From Heterocephalus glaber (Eukaryota > Chordata > Mammalia > Rodentia > Bathyergidae), in contig NW_004624801.1 in NCBI RefSeq assembly GCF_000247695.1, positions 6,666,584 to 6,730,583 on the forward strand: DNA of 64,000 nt, given 5' to 3'. The position numbers and the translations under genes were made by a program. A model generated the notes under the pieces. The model was not told the origin of the DNA. It was given only the letters and a program-made list of their open reading frames with translations, and did no database searches. Positions 54,323-64,000 of this stretch are shown in pieces. Each line of letters opens with the position of its first letter. Position 1 is the stretch's first letter.

Positions 54323-55675
54323 GATTCTGGAAGCCACACTGCCTGGCACCCCGGCCAGGCTCCCATGCAGGAGAAAGCACCAGCAGATTCCCAGCTCCGA
54401 CCGCCTGAGCGTGCACCGTGACGCCTCTAGCTGGAGCCTCCTTCCCGGGCCAGGAAGTGGGCAGAGGAGAGCTGAGCCCAGGGGTGGGAGGCAGCAACCC
54501 CCAGCCCCCCGCCCTGGGCAGCTCTTCATTCTCACCTCAGATGCACAGCCCAGCAGCAAGGGGTCTGAGTCCCCTTGCTTCGTTCAAGGCGAGATTGGAA
54601 CCACATAGAGAACGGACCAGGGCCTCCTCATCTGCACGATGGGGGGCAGGGCCACGCTGCCTGTGCTCCACTGAAGGGGCCCCGGAATGGAGGGCAAACC
54701 TGGGCAATGCTCGCTTTTCAGGGTGCCCTCTTTCTGGGAGGGCAGCCACGCACACAGGACCAGACGTGTCCCTCTGGAACTGATTAGGGCATGGATAGAA
54801 GGCAGAGGTGGGGGGCGAGAGACCCTGCCCATGCCTCCTTGGCCCCATCCCGCCCTCCCCTTCACCTCTCCTGATTTCCCCCTTCCCCCCTCTGCGCTTG
54901 GACCCCCAGCTGGGTGCACAGAGGCCTCCCAGGCCCCAGCTGGACTCTCTTTCTCCTGCCTGTTCCAACGCTCTTCACTTTGGGCTTCTCTCAGAACCTA
55001 TCCTGCCACGACCTGCAATTCCAGACCCTGGATTTGTTTGTGCAGCTTCAGTCCCACTCCCCTTACCCCCGCACCCCCCCCCGGGCCAGTTTCCACCCTC
55101 TGACCACAGGCTCTGGGACCACACAGGGCCCAGGCCCTGTCCTCCCTCCCCAGCACGCACCTTTTGCAGGCAGGGTCTGGCATGGAGCCCATGGCACACC
55201 CTGCCCGGTTCCACCAGCTCCGAGGCAGCTCCCACCCCATCTTGCTGCGTCTGAGCCCCTCCCTCCAGCTTCCTGCAGCCTTGGACCACCTCAGCACCCA
55301 TCTCCGTGCAGCATGCCTGCCCCTCCACCCACACCCAGAGCCCTGTCTGATTCGGCGGGTCTGGCCTGCAGAAACACTGCCACACCTGCTGTTTTGTAAT
55401 CCCACCCCTGCTTGGAGAGGCAAGGCCTGCCCTCAGCCCTCCCAGGGAGGCCAAGGGGCCCGGAGCTGGGCCCTGCTATGGGGCTGAAGGTGCATAGGTC
55501 CCCTCCTGGCCTGGTGGACCCTGCCACCACAGAGCCCTCAGCTGCAGGAAACAGCAGTTCCCAAGTACCTGACCTGTCGGGGGAAAGCAATAGAGACACA
55601 CTTTTCTCTTTCTCTCTCTCTTTTTTTTAAAGATTTATTTCTTGAAATAATAAATATTTTGTTGGGATGTGAGAT
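54323..55675 (+). other. MGAT5B: MGAT5B 3' UTR (predicted)
   Basis: From the stop codon to about 20 nt after the first strong AATAAA. GC-rich, with no repeat insertion seen until the AT-rich end. The cleavage point is inferred from the signal and a following T/G-rich stretch. Confidence 0.7.
55649..55654 (+). terminator. MGAT5B: MGAT5B poly(A) signal
   Basis: AATAAA within 'cttgaaataataaatatttt', followed by the T/G-rich 'gttgggatgtgagatg'. First good signal after the stop codon. Confidence 0.7.
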
Positions 55676-56044
55676 GCTGAAGAAGAACTATGCTATCCCT
55701 CATCTTTTCCTGGGCCCCAGAGCTTACCCATTGGGTGGAAGGTAGATATCTAGGGCCCCAGACCTCACCCGAAACTCTCAGAGCACAGAGCTCTGAGGCT
55801 GCGGAGCTCGGCGCTGCCTGGCTCGGGCTGCTCAAGGGGAGTCCCTGCAGGTGCCAGAAACCTGTGAAGCCCTCAGCTGCCCGGCACTGTGGCGGTGGGC
55901 ACCCTGCTAGTCACTGTCCCATGTGTGACTAGCAGTCATGCCCTCCTCAGACTGGCCTCCCTCTGCTACCCTCTAGCGGGCTCCAGTGGGGAGGCTGGGA
56001 ACACAAACTGTGTTTTGGTAAAAGCTTGGGCCAGGTAACCGGGA

Positions 56045-56255
56045 GTGGCTAACGTTTACTAACGTTTGCCGAGGCTCGTAGTGCTTGGGGCCCTGGGCTG
56101 GGAACGTGACACACAAGTTGTCCTTTTATGTGCTCAGCCATTGTATCAGGTGCGTACTATCATACCCTCATTTTACAGTTGAGAAAACAGGCACAGAGAG
56201 CTTAAGTAACTTGCACAAGGCACACAGCCTGTAAGCAGGGAGCTGGGGTTTGCTG
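56045..56255 (+). mobile_element. MIR, nearly full length
   Basis: 'tggctaacgtttactaacg', 'ctcattttacagttgagaaa', 'acaggcacagagagcttaag' and 'taacttgcacaaggcacaca' in consensus order. Best-kept MIR in the window. Confidence 0.8.
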
Positions 56256-56397
56256 TAAAATGGGGACCACCTCAAAGTTGCTCTGAGGAGCAGACAGTCT
56301 ACTCCACTAGGGTGATAGCTACATGGCGCTTAGCATACGTTTGTGGTTTTATACGGCACTATATTTGAGACACTTCACAATTGGAGGCTTCTTTCCA

Positions 56398-56575
56398 GCC
56401 GAGGCTTCTCAGCCTTGGGCAGGTTTGGCACCGTTGGCACTGTGCTGAGACATATTTGATTGTCATGAGCTGGGGGGTGGCTCCTAGTGGGTAGAGCCCA
56501 GGGCTGAGGGTCTGCATCCCACAATGCACGAGGATGGCCCAGGCTCGGGCAATGATCCATCCCTGTGTGCCAGCA
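56398..56575 (+). mobile_element. MER20 (hAT-Charlie) relic
   Basis: 'tttgattgtcatgagctggg', 'gctcctagtgggtagagccc' and 'gcatcccacaatgcacgagg' match the sense MER20 order, ending with 'gggcaatgatccatcc'. Confidence 0.75.
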
Positions 56576-57379
56576 GCACTGAGGTTTTTCCAGCCTGCAG
56601 GGCCCCACTCTGGTATCTCTGATTTGGCAGCTCTGGTGGGGTCCAAGAGTGGGATCTGAGTCTTTGAGAAGCCCCCAGAGGCCTGGGCTCCACACTTTGG
56701 GTCCCTGGAACAGACCAAGCAGGTACCTGTAGGCATTGCAGACAGAAGAGGCGGCCCCTAGGCACCATCTGTTTTTTGATAGATTAAATTCACAGGCAGC
56801 AGCAACTCTGCCAGCCTTTACTGTACGTAATGCCAGGTAAGAGACCTCGTGCAAGCAAACCCGCTCACGGAGATCAAAGCCATAGTGGGTCACCAGAGCT
56901 GCCTGGGGCCTCAGAAATCCTCCTGTGCCCGCCTTGATGGCTGAAGGCCTTAGCCAGGCACACAGGTGGAGGGAGACTCGGCCCAGGTCCCTCTTTGTCT
57001 GCATCTCTCTCTGAGCCAAATAGAGATGGAAGAAAGAAGAGCTAAGCCAAGCCTTTGCTGTGGTCCTGTCCGGCAGGAACAGGGTGGGGGGAAGCTTAGG
57101 TGCCAGGCCAAAGCCTTCCTTTAAAAACCAAGCCTGTTCCTTAAGACAGACTTTGTTCTTTCGGGCAGCTCTGGGTTTCCAGCACAATTGAGTGGAAGGT
57201 AGGCTCAGAGCTTTCCCGTGTACCCCTGCGCCGTCTCTGCACAGCCTCTCTCTGCCATCCACACTGACCAGAGCAGCACATTTGCCACGATCTGTGGACC
57301 TTCCCTGGCACATTATTGTCACCTGATGCCCATAGTTTGCACTGGGGGCCACTCGGTGTGGCGCCTTCTACAGGCCTGA

Positions 57380-58130
57380 ACGAATGTTGAATGACAAGTT
57401 CCACCTTAATAACTTCACACAGAGTAGTTTTACGGCCCCAGCAATGCCCTGTGCTCTATGGGTCCCTCCCACCTAACCCCTGATCTTCTGACCGTCTCCA
57501 TAGTTTAGGCTTTTTCAGCATGTCTTATTGTTGGAATCACACAGTATATGGCCCTTTCAGTCTGGCTTCCTTCACCAAGCTTCTGGCCTTTGAGTCTCCT
57601 CCATGTCTTTTCATGGTTTGGCAGCTCGGCTCTTTTGGTGCTTGATAATATTCCATCTCTGGGTGGAACCGTTTTGAAATGCATCTACCTACTGAAGGAC
57701 GTTTTGATTGCTTCCAAGTTGGGCACTTGGAAATGCAACTGCTATAAATATTGGGTGCTGGCCTTTGGGTAGACAGAAGTTTCCTGCTCATTTGGATAAA
57801 TACTAAGGCGCGTGATTGGTGGAGCGTATGGTTAGAATGGTTTCGTTTTGTGAAAACTGCCAAGCTGTGGCTATGACACTTGGCATTTCCACCAGCATCA
57901 AATGAGCTGAGGGTCAGCATTTGGTGTTGTCACTGTTGGATTAGGGCCATTCTTGTAGATGTGAAGTAGTTGACTTGATTTGCATTTCCCTGAGGACATA
58001 GGATGTAGCATCATGGCACATCTACTTGCCTTCTGTGTGTCTTCTTTGGTGAGATGTCCAGGTCTTTGGCTCATTTTAAATTGGGCTGTTTTCTTACTGT
58101 GGGGTTTTAAGAGCTCTTTGTTCCACACCC
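57380..58130 (+). mobile_element. Old L1 3' UTR relic, 750 bp
   Basis: 'ggaatcacacagtatatggc', 'gagtctcctccatgtctttt', 'gataatattccatctctggg', 'gcatttccaccagcatcaaa', 'gatttgcatttccctgagg' and 'gtccaggtctttggctcatt' are in the standard sense order of old L1 terminal sequence. Confidence 0.85.
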
Positions 58131-58419
58131 CCCCTTCTGAATCCTGTCTGGAACTCTAATCGGGTGGTGGGACAGCTAGTAGCAGGAGGACATGAACTTG
58201 GACACTGGAAAGAACTTGTGGCCCAGATGTGGGACCAGACACTGGTGCCTGGGGACACTGTAGGCTCCCCAGCCCTTCCTGCCTGAGCCACATCTGCCTA
58301 TCTATTCCTTCTTCAACTCCCCACCCCAAAGAGTGGAGGAAATAACAGGTACGGGCTGGCCTCACCACCTCTTCAAGGCCACCTCACCTGCGCACTTACA
58401 GGTGAGGACACAGGGATCA

Positions 58420-58825
58420 TGGGTTGAACTGGGTCCCCCCATAAAGATCTACCAATGTCCCAATCTGGTGGATGTGACCTTACTTGGAAATAGGGTCTTG
58501 GCTGATGTAATTGGTTTGCGATGAAGTCACCTTGGATTAGAATGGGCCTAAATCCAACGACTGGTGTCCTTCTAAGAGGAAAAGACAGACACACCAAGAA
58601 GAAATCCAGTGACCACACAGGCAGAGAATGGAGCCTTACAGCTGCAAACCAGGGAGCGCCGAGGCCAGACTGCAGCCGCCTCCTAGGAGCCTGCAGAGGG
58701 AGCGCAGCCTGCAGAGTCTTGGCTGCAGGCTGCTGGCCTCCAGGACGGAGAGAACACATCGCTCTTGTTTTAAGCCACATTTATGGCAATTTATTACCAC
58801 AGCCACGGGAAACAAATACAGAAGA
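58420..58825 (+). mobile_element. MaLR (MLT1-type) LTR relic, sense
   Basis: 'tgggttgaactgggtccccc', 'tgtgaccttacttggaaata', 'gggtcttggctgatgtaatt', 'gactggtgtccttctaagag' and 'gttttaagccacatttatgg' follow sense MLT1. Ends near 'acaaatacag'. Confidence 0.8.
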
Positions 58826-60647
58826 GGTGAGGTACGAGCCAGCCTCAAAGGCAGAGCTGGACAGCCTCCAAGTGGAAGTCTGGTGGGCCCCTGGGCAAGC
58901 TGTTGGCCCCTGCAGGTAACTGGGATTTATCTTTTCTCAGAAAAGCAGGTGCCTACTCAATAAAAACCCCACAGAACGAAAGAAAGCTGGGCCCAGGGAT
59001 CTAGGCCCCCACCCCAAATAAACACCCACAGCACAGGCCCTTAGGGGACCTGGGACCAAAATGCAGGTGACTCCAGCAGGAGCAGGGGACAGTTCCTTAG
59101 CCTGGCCTCCCAGGCCGATTCTGTGCTCTTCTAGATTGTGCCCACCCTGCTCCGAGTCAGCCTTAGCTCCCTGCCTTGGAGTCTGCTAAAAATAGCCCAG
59201 GCCCTGACTTCCACATCTATTTGAATATTGGGCCCAAGAGCCCCAGGACTCTGGTGGCAGAGCGCCTGGCTACCTCCGGCGCTGGGTGTGGAGGAACAGA
59301 GCCTTGCACCCACCCTGGGCTGCTGCCCACATGGACCACCAGCCACATCTTCCTTCAAGACCCACTGTTCTCCAGCTTGGGGTACTGTGCCTGGGTGGGA
59401 TTGGGCATTTGGCTCTAGAGAAGAGGGTCAGACTGGGGGTGCAGTTGTTCGAGGCCCCCAGTCACTGTATTCCACTGCCCTGCACCCCCTTTCTCCCTCA
59501 GAACCCCTCCCTGTGACCCACCCACCACCAGGTCCTCCTGGGATATGAGGGAGAGGCGGTAGAGATTGTGGATCCCTCAGCAGCTTTAGATATCCTTGCT
59601 TGCTTCCCATCTGTTCCCTCTCCCCATCATCCGTTCATTCAACAAACATTCACCTGCATGCAGGCTTGGTGAGTGAAACAGCAGGGAGGGAACAGTCTCC
59701 CTTCTGCAGACTGATCCTGGGCAGCTGGACACTCACAGGCCTCCTGAATCTGACCATGTTTTATTTTCATCATTCTGGAGGCCCCTTGTGATGGTTAGTT
59801 TTAGGCTCGAGGATTACCCCAGGAACAGGGAGAGCATGACTTCTGAGGGTGTCTGGGGGTCTCCCGCAGGAGGTGGCCAGTGAGTGGGTGCAGTGGGGGA
59901 GGCCCATCCTCAGTGGGAGCAGGCGCCATCCGGTCGGCAGGGTCTCCAGAGAGAGCAAAGATGCGGTTGCCTCCCTTCCTGGGCTGAGACCCCTCTCTTG
60001 CTGCCATCTCAACTCCAGGCTCTCCAGGCTCTGGGCTCCAGGACATGGGCAGTGGACCCCGGATTCTGAAGCCTGTGGCTTCCCTATACCCAAGGCCTCC
60101 GGAGGGGGACTGCGCCACCTGCCTGGCATCTGAGGGACTCTAGCCTGCAGGTGGCCTCCTGGGCCTTGTCAGTCCCCACATCACAGGAGCCGAGTCCCCT
60201 AAAGCACCTCTCGTTGCCATCTCTGCCTGCTTTGGTTCTGTGTCTCAGGAGAGCACCCCGCCCCCTACCGCTGAGTGCTGGGGTCCGGGTTTTCTGTGCT
60301 ATCCCGTCACGGCCAGGCTCGCACGCCGACCATCTGGCTCTTGTCTCCAGCTTCTGGCTGCCTTTGGGTCCCTGGGGGTCCCCTCCTTCCTGCAAGCTCA
60401 GCTCCGTGTGAGCTGCAGGCTGCTGGCTGTTTGTAGTGGTTTATTTCATTTTCTGGTGTTTCATAAAAACAAGCTTTCCAGTTACCAGCCCCAAATAGGA
60501 GAACTAAGATAATGCTGTCTGTCTTGCCAGGGGTGCTCCTGTGTGGGGAGCAGCTTCTTGCCTGAGACAGAGAGAAGAGCTCATGCTGGGAACTGCACAT
60601 TCTCAGCCTCAAACCAGGGGGTACTCATCCTCTTGGACACACTCCCA

Positions 60648-60785
60648 GCCTTTTTCAGTTTTAATTTGGAGACAGGGTTGCACTAAGTTGCCTGAAATGG
60701 CCTTGATCTTGCAATCTTCCTGCCTCAGCTTCCCCAGTAGCTGGGATTACAGACATGCCCCTCCACACCCAGCTGATATTATTTT
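60648..60785 (-). mobile_element. B1-like SINE
   Basis: Reverse: 'gagacagggttgcactaagt', 'cttcctgcctcagcttcccc' and 'agtagctgggattacagac'. Confidence 0.85.
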
Positions 60786-60846
60786 GAGGGGAGGGGGAGC
60801 TGCTTGATTGCTCTGAACTACTCCCCAGTCCCAGCTCCACTTTCAC

Positions 60847-60931
60847 TTTTTTTTTGGTACTGGGGGTCGAACTCGGGTCCTTGTGCTTGCAAGGCAGGCA
60901 GCGGAACCACTGAGCTAAATCCCCGCTCCCC
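60847..60931 (-). mobile_element. ID-type tRNA-derived SINE
   Basis: Reverse copy with T run, 'ggtactgggggtcgaactc' and 'ccactgagctaaatccccg'. Confidence 0.93.
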
Positions 60932-60934
60932 CGC

Positions 60935-61030
60935 CCTTTTTTTGAGACAGGATCTCACTAAACTGTTAGGTGGCTCAGACTGGGCTTGAACTTATGATCC
61001 TTCTGTCTCAGCCTCCCAGCGTGCTGGCAG
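60935..61030 (-). mobile_element. B1-like SINE fragment
   Basis: Reverse: 'gagacaggatctcactaaac', 'cagactgggcttgaacttat' and 'cagcctcccagcgtgctgg'. The head is missing. Confidence 0.75.
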
Positions 61031-61119
61031 ACTTGTTTTTGACACTTGTCACTGGCTGTGACTCTGCACAGCTGGCATCTCTGAATTTTGTCCCATCATC
61101 TAGTTCAATGGGGACAACA

Positions 61120-61450
61120 CTTCTGTCTTAGCTTCCTGTTACCGCTGTAATGAATGGCTACAACTTAGTGGCTTAAAATGGCACAGATTTATTATTTCAC
61201 AGCTCTGGGGGTCAGAAGTCTGAAATGGGTCTCACTGGGCTGTGGGCAAGACTGTGTCCTTCTGGGGACCCCCTCCTGACCCCTTCCACCCTGGAGAGGC
61301 TGCACGTGCCTTAGGAGATTCCTCCTCCTGCCTGGCTCCTCTGCTTCCCGGAGCCTTGTGATCAGCCTGGGTCTATGTGATCCTCCTGGATCATCTCCCT
61401 ATTTTAAGATCAGTTGATTAGAAAACTCAGTTCATCTGCAACCTTGATCC
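61120..61450 (-). mobile_element. MaLR (MLT1-type) LTR relic, antisense
   Basis: 'ttagcttcctgttaccgctg', 'acaacttagtggcttaaaat', 'gatttattatttcacagctc' and 'ccctattttaagatcagttg' match antisense MLT1. Confidence 0.8.
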
Positions 61451-61454
61451 CCCC

Positions 61455-61965
61455 CATGTGTATTAATCAGGGCTCTCCAGAAGCAGATGTGTCTATATAT
61501 TTATGTAGATGTAGATGTAGATATAGACATCTCTATATACAGGATGTATATTTATACAGAAAGAGATTTATTTTAAGGAATCAGCTCACACAGTGATGGA
61601 GACTGGCAAGTCCCAGGCTACAGAGGGGACCTACAGGCTGCAGACAGTAGAGGAGCAGATGAGGCCCTTTAAGGCTGAAAGCATCTGCTGCAGAATTTTC
61701 TCTTGCTTGGAAGAGGTGGATCTTTTGGTCCACCCAGGTGTCACGGGTGAGGCTCACCCATATTATAAAGGGCAGCCTAGCCCGCTCCACCTGAAGCCGA
61801 CATGCTCAAGCATTGATCTCTTTTCCAGCATTCTCGCAGCACTGCCCCCCTCCCCATGATGTAATGCTTGATTCCTATGCTGGAATCACTGCCCACCAAG
61901 AGGACACATAAAATCAACTCTCAGGCCACATAGCCAGCACCGTATGAGTCAAGGGTCTCTGGGAA
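61455..61965 (-). mobile_element. LTR-type relic, subfamily uncertain
   Basis: 'tgtattaatcagggctctcc', AT-rich microsatellite-like 'tgtagatgtagatgtagata', 'gagatttattttaaggaatc' and 'ggacacataaaatcaactct' are the layout of a common mammalian LTR-like repeat in antisense. I do not recall its exact name. Confidence 0.6.
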
Positions 61966-62290
61966 AACAGCACCGACAGGATGTAGATATGCCTATTTAG
62001 GTGGGTATGTATCTGTGCGCATGTGTATATACAAAAGGAGAGTTAGAAAGGCTCACGTGACTGTGGAAGCCAAGAAACCGTCCCCAGATCTGCAGTTGGG
62101 AGCTGAGGCCCTGAGGAGTTCAGGGTGTGGTTTCAGACCAGCCTGAAGGCCTTAGAAGCAGGAGACTCAAAGGCATGGGCTCAGCTCCAAAGCCAGAGTG
62201 CTTCAGACTCTGGAAGAGACTGTAGCTCAGTTTGAGTCTGAAGGTGGGAAAAGACCTGGTCCAGGCTCCAGGCAGCCAGGCAGCAGGGGC
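61965..62290 (-). mobile_element. Second, partial copy of the same LTR-type relic
   Basis: 'gaaaacagcaccgacaggat', 'gagagttagaaaggctcacg', 'tgactgtggaagccaag' and 'gtttgagtctgaagg' repeat the layout of the preceding copy in the same orientation. Confidence 0.5.
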
Positions 62291-62305
62291 TCCCCTTATT
62301 CACAG

Positions 62306-62697
62306 GAGTGTCTTAGTCTCTGCCTCATTGCTGGGACAAAATGCCAACACCTACAAGTTAAAGGAGGAGAGGTTTATCTTGACTCCCACGTTCAGTTTGT
62401 GGTTGAGACAGGAAAAGCGTGGTGGAAGGGTCTGGCAGAGGAAAAGCTGCTTCCATTCTGGCAGCCAGGAAGCTGAGAGAGAAGTGCGGAGCCAGGGAGG
62501 GAGCCAAAGCCTCCCAGGTCAGGCCTCAGTGACCACCTCTAAACAGGCCCCACCTCCAATGGCACACTCAACACACAGCCACCAAGGAGTCCGAGGAGGA
62601 GCACAGTGCTGCTGCAATCCAGCCGCCTTCCAAAAGCCCCATCTCTGAACATACCAGGCTCTCGGGGGGCATTCTAGATCCAAACCATAACACAGAA
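62306..62697 (-). mobile_element. MaLR (MST/THE-type) solo LTR, antisense
   Basis: 'tgtcttagtctctgcctcat', 'tgctgggacaaaatgccaac', 'caaaagccccatctctgaac' and final 'gatccaaaccataacaca'. Similar to the copy at 38546. Confidence 0.8.
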
Positions 62698-63194
62698 CCG
62701 TCAGCACTTTTGTCCCGGTCAGGAGAGGGAAGACTGTTTCACTCAGTCTATGAATTCAGACATTAATCTGATCCAGACCTGTCCTTGCAAACACTTCTGG
62801 AGCAACATTTCACCAAATGTCTGGGAAGTCCCGGCCAGTCAGATTGACCGGTAAGTGACCCAGCCTCCTCTCAGAGAAAAGTTAAACGCCATCACCCACA
62901 CTGGGGGCTCTGGGGCAGCTCCCCTTGCCTCCCAGAGATGGCGCTAGAATTTTGGAAGTTTTGCCAGGCAGCTGGTGTATTGTGGATATCTTCGAACTGG
63001 CCTCAGTGGGCATATTTATGCCACGGGCACTGGCAATTGCTACAATTCGGGCCTTTTTATTCCTTGTTTGCATTTTAATTTTGCTTTGTTCTAGATGCTA
63101 TGTGTAAAGAATGGCATGGTCCTTGTACATCCCCATCCCTGGGTATAATTTACCACTATGTGCCTGGGGTTGGTCCATGTGAAGCAAAGCCTTC

Positions 63195-63410
63195 AGAACG
63201 CACATGTCCTTTGCCCAGGTCACTCTGCCTCTGGGAATGCATCCTAGGTCAATGAAGGGAGCTGTGTGTTTATTAGAGTTGATTAGAAAAATGCAAGTTG
63301 GGAAACGGCTCAAAAGTCCAGTAGTAAGGGACTGATACATTAAGGTACCTGGATGCCCAGACAATAGAATTTTATATAACTATCAAAAGTGAAATGGAGA
63401 TTTTGTAGTT
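63195..63410 (+). mobile_element. L1-like relic
   Basis: 'ctctgcctctgggaatgcat', 'cctaggtcaatgaagg', 'agttgggaaacggctcaaaa' and 'gacaatagaattttatataa' resemble an old LINE 3' segment. Family uncertain. Confidence 0.4.
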
Positions 63411-63604
63411 GGGGTACTACAACTTCCAGAAGATCAAGGGGACCATTCTAAGGTGCCCAGGGAATAGGAGGCTCTCCCCGGGGCTGGGCATCCTGGGGCA
63501 CTGGTCCCCAGCTGCCCGTCTGCAGGCGAATTTGGCTTTGGGAAAAGAGGAAGAAAAGTCATATTACAAGATCAACCACCACCAACAACAATAAAAACCA
63601 CCAG

Positions 63605-63860
63605 GATATTTTTTTTGCAAATTTCTGACGGCTTTAAATTAATGAAGCAATTGCCCCCTTTTGCAATCAGCATTTGGATCTCAGAATGAGTAAGAAAAGA
63701 CCCAAGAGGAATATCATTCAGAAGAAATACTATGACAGTGATGGGATTCTGTGGTCAGAAGAAAGGGTGGTACATGAAGTCCTTTATTTGCCTCTAAAGG
63801 AATTCAAGAATGCCCAGAAGAGGCAGTATGGGGACAGCATTGCTGGGAGCCTAGAAACCA
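63605..63860 (+). pseudogene. JARID2: JARID2 retrocopy, 5' fragment
   Basis: From the ATG at 63686 the frame reads [14 protein letters not shown], then DSDGI.WSEERVV, LKEFKN.QKRQ and IAGSL, matching the first about 59 residues of JARID2 (Jumonji/ARID cofactor of PRC2) with roughly a quarter of the positions changed. In the real gene this region is split by introns; here it is continuous, so it came from mRNA. The sequence before the ATG (about 63605-63685) reads like the JARID2 leader, though I cannot align it. At about 63860 it stops and L1 ORF2 begins in the same orientation and frame. Not a working gene: only an N-terminal fragment remains. Confidence 0.85.
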
Positions 63861-64000
63861 TGAATGAAACAACTCCAGACATACTCAGCTACCTCATCTT
63901 TGACAAAGGAGCCAACCATCCCCACTGGAGGAAAGATAGCCTCTTTAATAAATGGTGTTGGTAAAACTGGATTTCAACTTGCCAAAGATTAAAACTGGAC
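63860..64000 (+). mobile_element. L1 ORF2 fragment joined to the JARID2 retrocopy, runs off the window
   Basis: Encodes [17 protein letters not shown] and [11 protein letters not shown], a stop at 63962-63964, then NWISTCQRLKLD, the known end region of LINE-1 ORF2. Orientation is the same as the JARID2 piece. The remaining 3' part of the L1 lies beyond the right edge. Confidence 0.85.

Larger units (their letters stand above)
1..55675 (+). other. MGAT5B: MGAT5B gene, 3' major part (15 coding exons plus 3' UTR)
   Basis: Fifteen exons, each flanked by AG acceptor and GT donor, join in one open frame of 730 residues. The sequence matches the alpha-1,6-mannosylglycoprotein 6-beta-N-acetylglucosaminyltransferase B family (GT18) along its whole length, including HIGFLTEESGD, PYEGPAPLEAIANG and the C-terminal CPCRDFRKGQVALC block. 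Family knowledge: a Golgi type II membrane enzyme using UDP-GlcNAc. It acts on N-glycans like MGAT5 and on O-mannosyl glycans (core M2) in brain. The human protein is 792 aa, and the missing 62 N-terminal residues (tail, transmembrane anchor, first stem residues) must lie upstream. Residue numbers given for the exons assume that same upstream length. MGAT5 is the closest alternative, but the Cys-rich insert of the penultimate exon and the identity level favour MGAT5B. Confidence 0.97.
55676..64000. other. Downstream intergenic region
   Basis: No protein gene is recognised until the JARID2 fragment at the right end. It is dominated by repeats: MIR (56045), MER20 (56398), L1 (57380), MaLR and other LTRs (58420, 61120-62697), SINEs (60648-61030) and L1-type sequence (63195 and 63860 on). 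56576-57380, 58830-60640 and 62700-63190 are unique DNA without visible features; a long minus-strand frame in the first of these has no ATG at its start and no family signature. Confidence 0.85.

Noticed and set aside
56375..57352. Long minus-strand frame (about 325 codons)
   Set aside because: It begins with GTG, not ATG, overlaps a MER20 relic at its end and shows no domain, splice or codon signature. In a mammalian sequence of this size a frame of this length can arise by chance.
57978..57985. Octamer ATTTGCAT at the L1 relic
   Set aside because: Lies inside old L1 3' sequence that commonly contains this word; not used as evidence for an enhancer.
63674..63964. A functional new gene from the JARID2/L1 fusion
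   Set aside because: Only an N-terminal JARID2 fragment with many substitutions, no promoter seen, and the rest is L1 ORF2 with a stop.

Overview
The window is nuclear DNA from a placental mammal, almost certainly a non-muroid rodent. It holds most of one gene, MGAT5B (also called GnT-Vb or GnT-IX), on the + strand. Fifteen coding exons with consensus GT/AG borders and matching phases run from 7872 to 54322. They encode 730 residues, which with the 62 residues expected upstream gives the 792 residues of the human protein as I remember it. The first coding part (cytoplasmic tail, membrane anchor, start of the stem) and the promoter lie to the left of the window. The rodent assignment rests on the SINEs: 11 young tRNA-derived ID-type elements with A and B boxes and poly(A) tails, plus B1-like and B1-dID dimeric SINEs. 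Their sequence is not the mouse/rat ID type and does not look like the squirrel or guinea pig type. A beaver-like (castorimorph) rodent is my weak best guess.

Layout. 1-7871 is the 3' part of an upstream intron. 7872-8019 is the first exon in view (stem), followed by a 12.7 kb intron. 20681-23696 holds a cluster of five exons (stem, N-terminal domain, start of the catalytic domain), followed by a 15.6 kb intron. 39306-54322 holds the other nine exons: the rest of the catalytic domain and the Cys-rich C-terminus. A 3' UTR of about 1.35 kb ends at an AATAAA at 55649. 55.7-64 kb is downstream intergenic DNA made largely of old L1, MER20, MIR and LTR relics. At its right end is a retrocopied 5' fragment of JARID2 joined directly to L1 ORF2 sequence.

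The gene product is a Golgi type II glycosyltransferase (family GT18). It adds beta-1,6-GlcNAc to mannose on N-glycans and, in brain, on O-mannosyl glycans. The in-window reading frame is intact, with no stop or frameshift in any exon, and every splice phase agrees with its neighbour.

The introns carry ID and B1 SINEs, five MaLR-type LTR relics (four antisense to the gene), L1, L2 and MIR relics, a broken mariner with two opposed transposase ends, and several simple repeats. One of these, a TGGA minisatellite of about 295 bp, stops about 62 bp before an exon. I also mark several AT-rich, non-repeat intronic blocks as candidate regulatory elements, a perfect NRF1 palindrome, two possible intronic poly(A) sites and an unusual G-rich 3' splice site. 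I see no bacterial-type system, CRISPR array or functional structural RNA gene.
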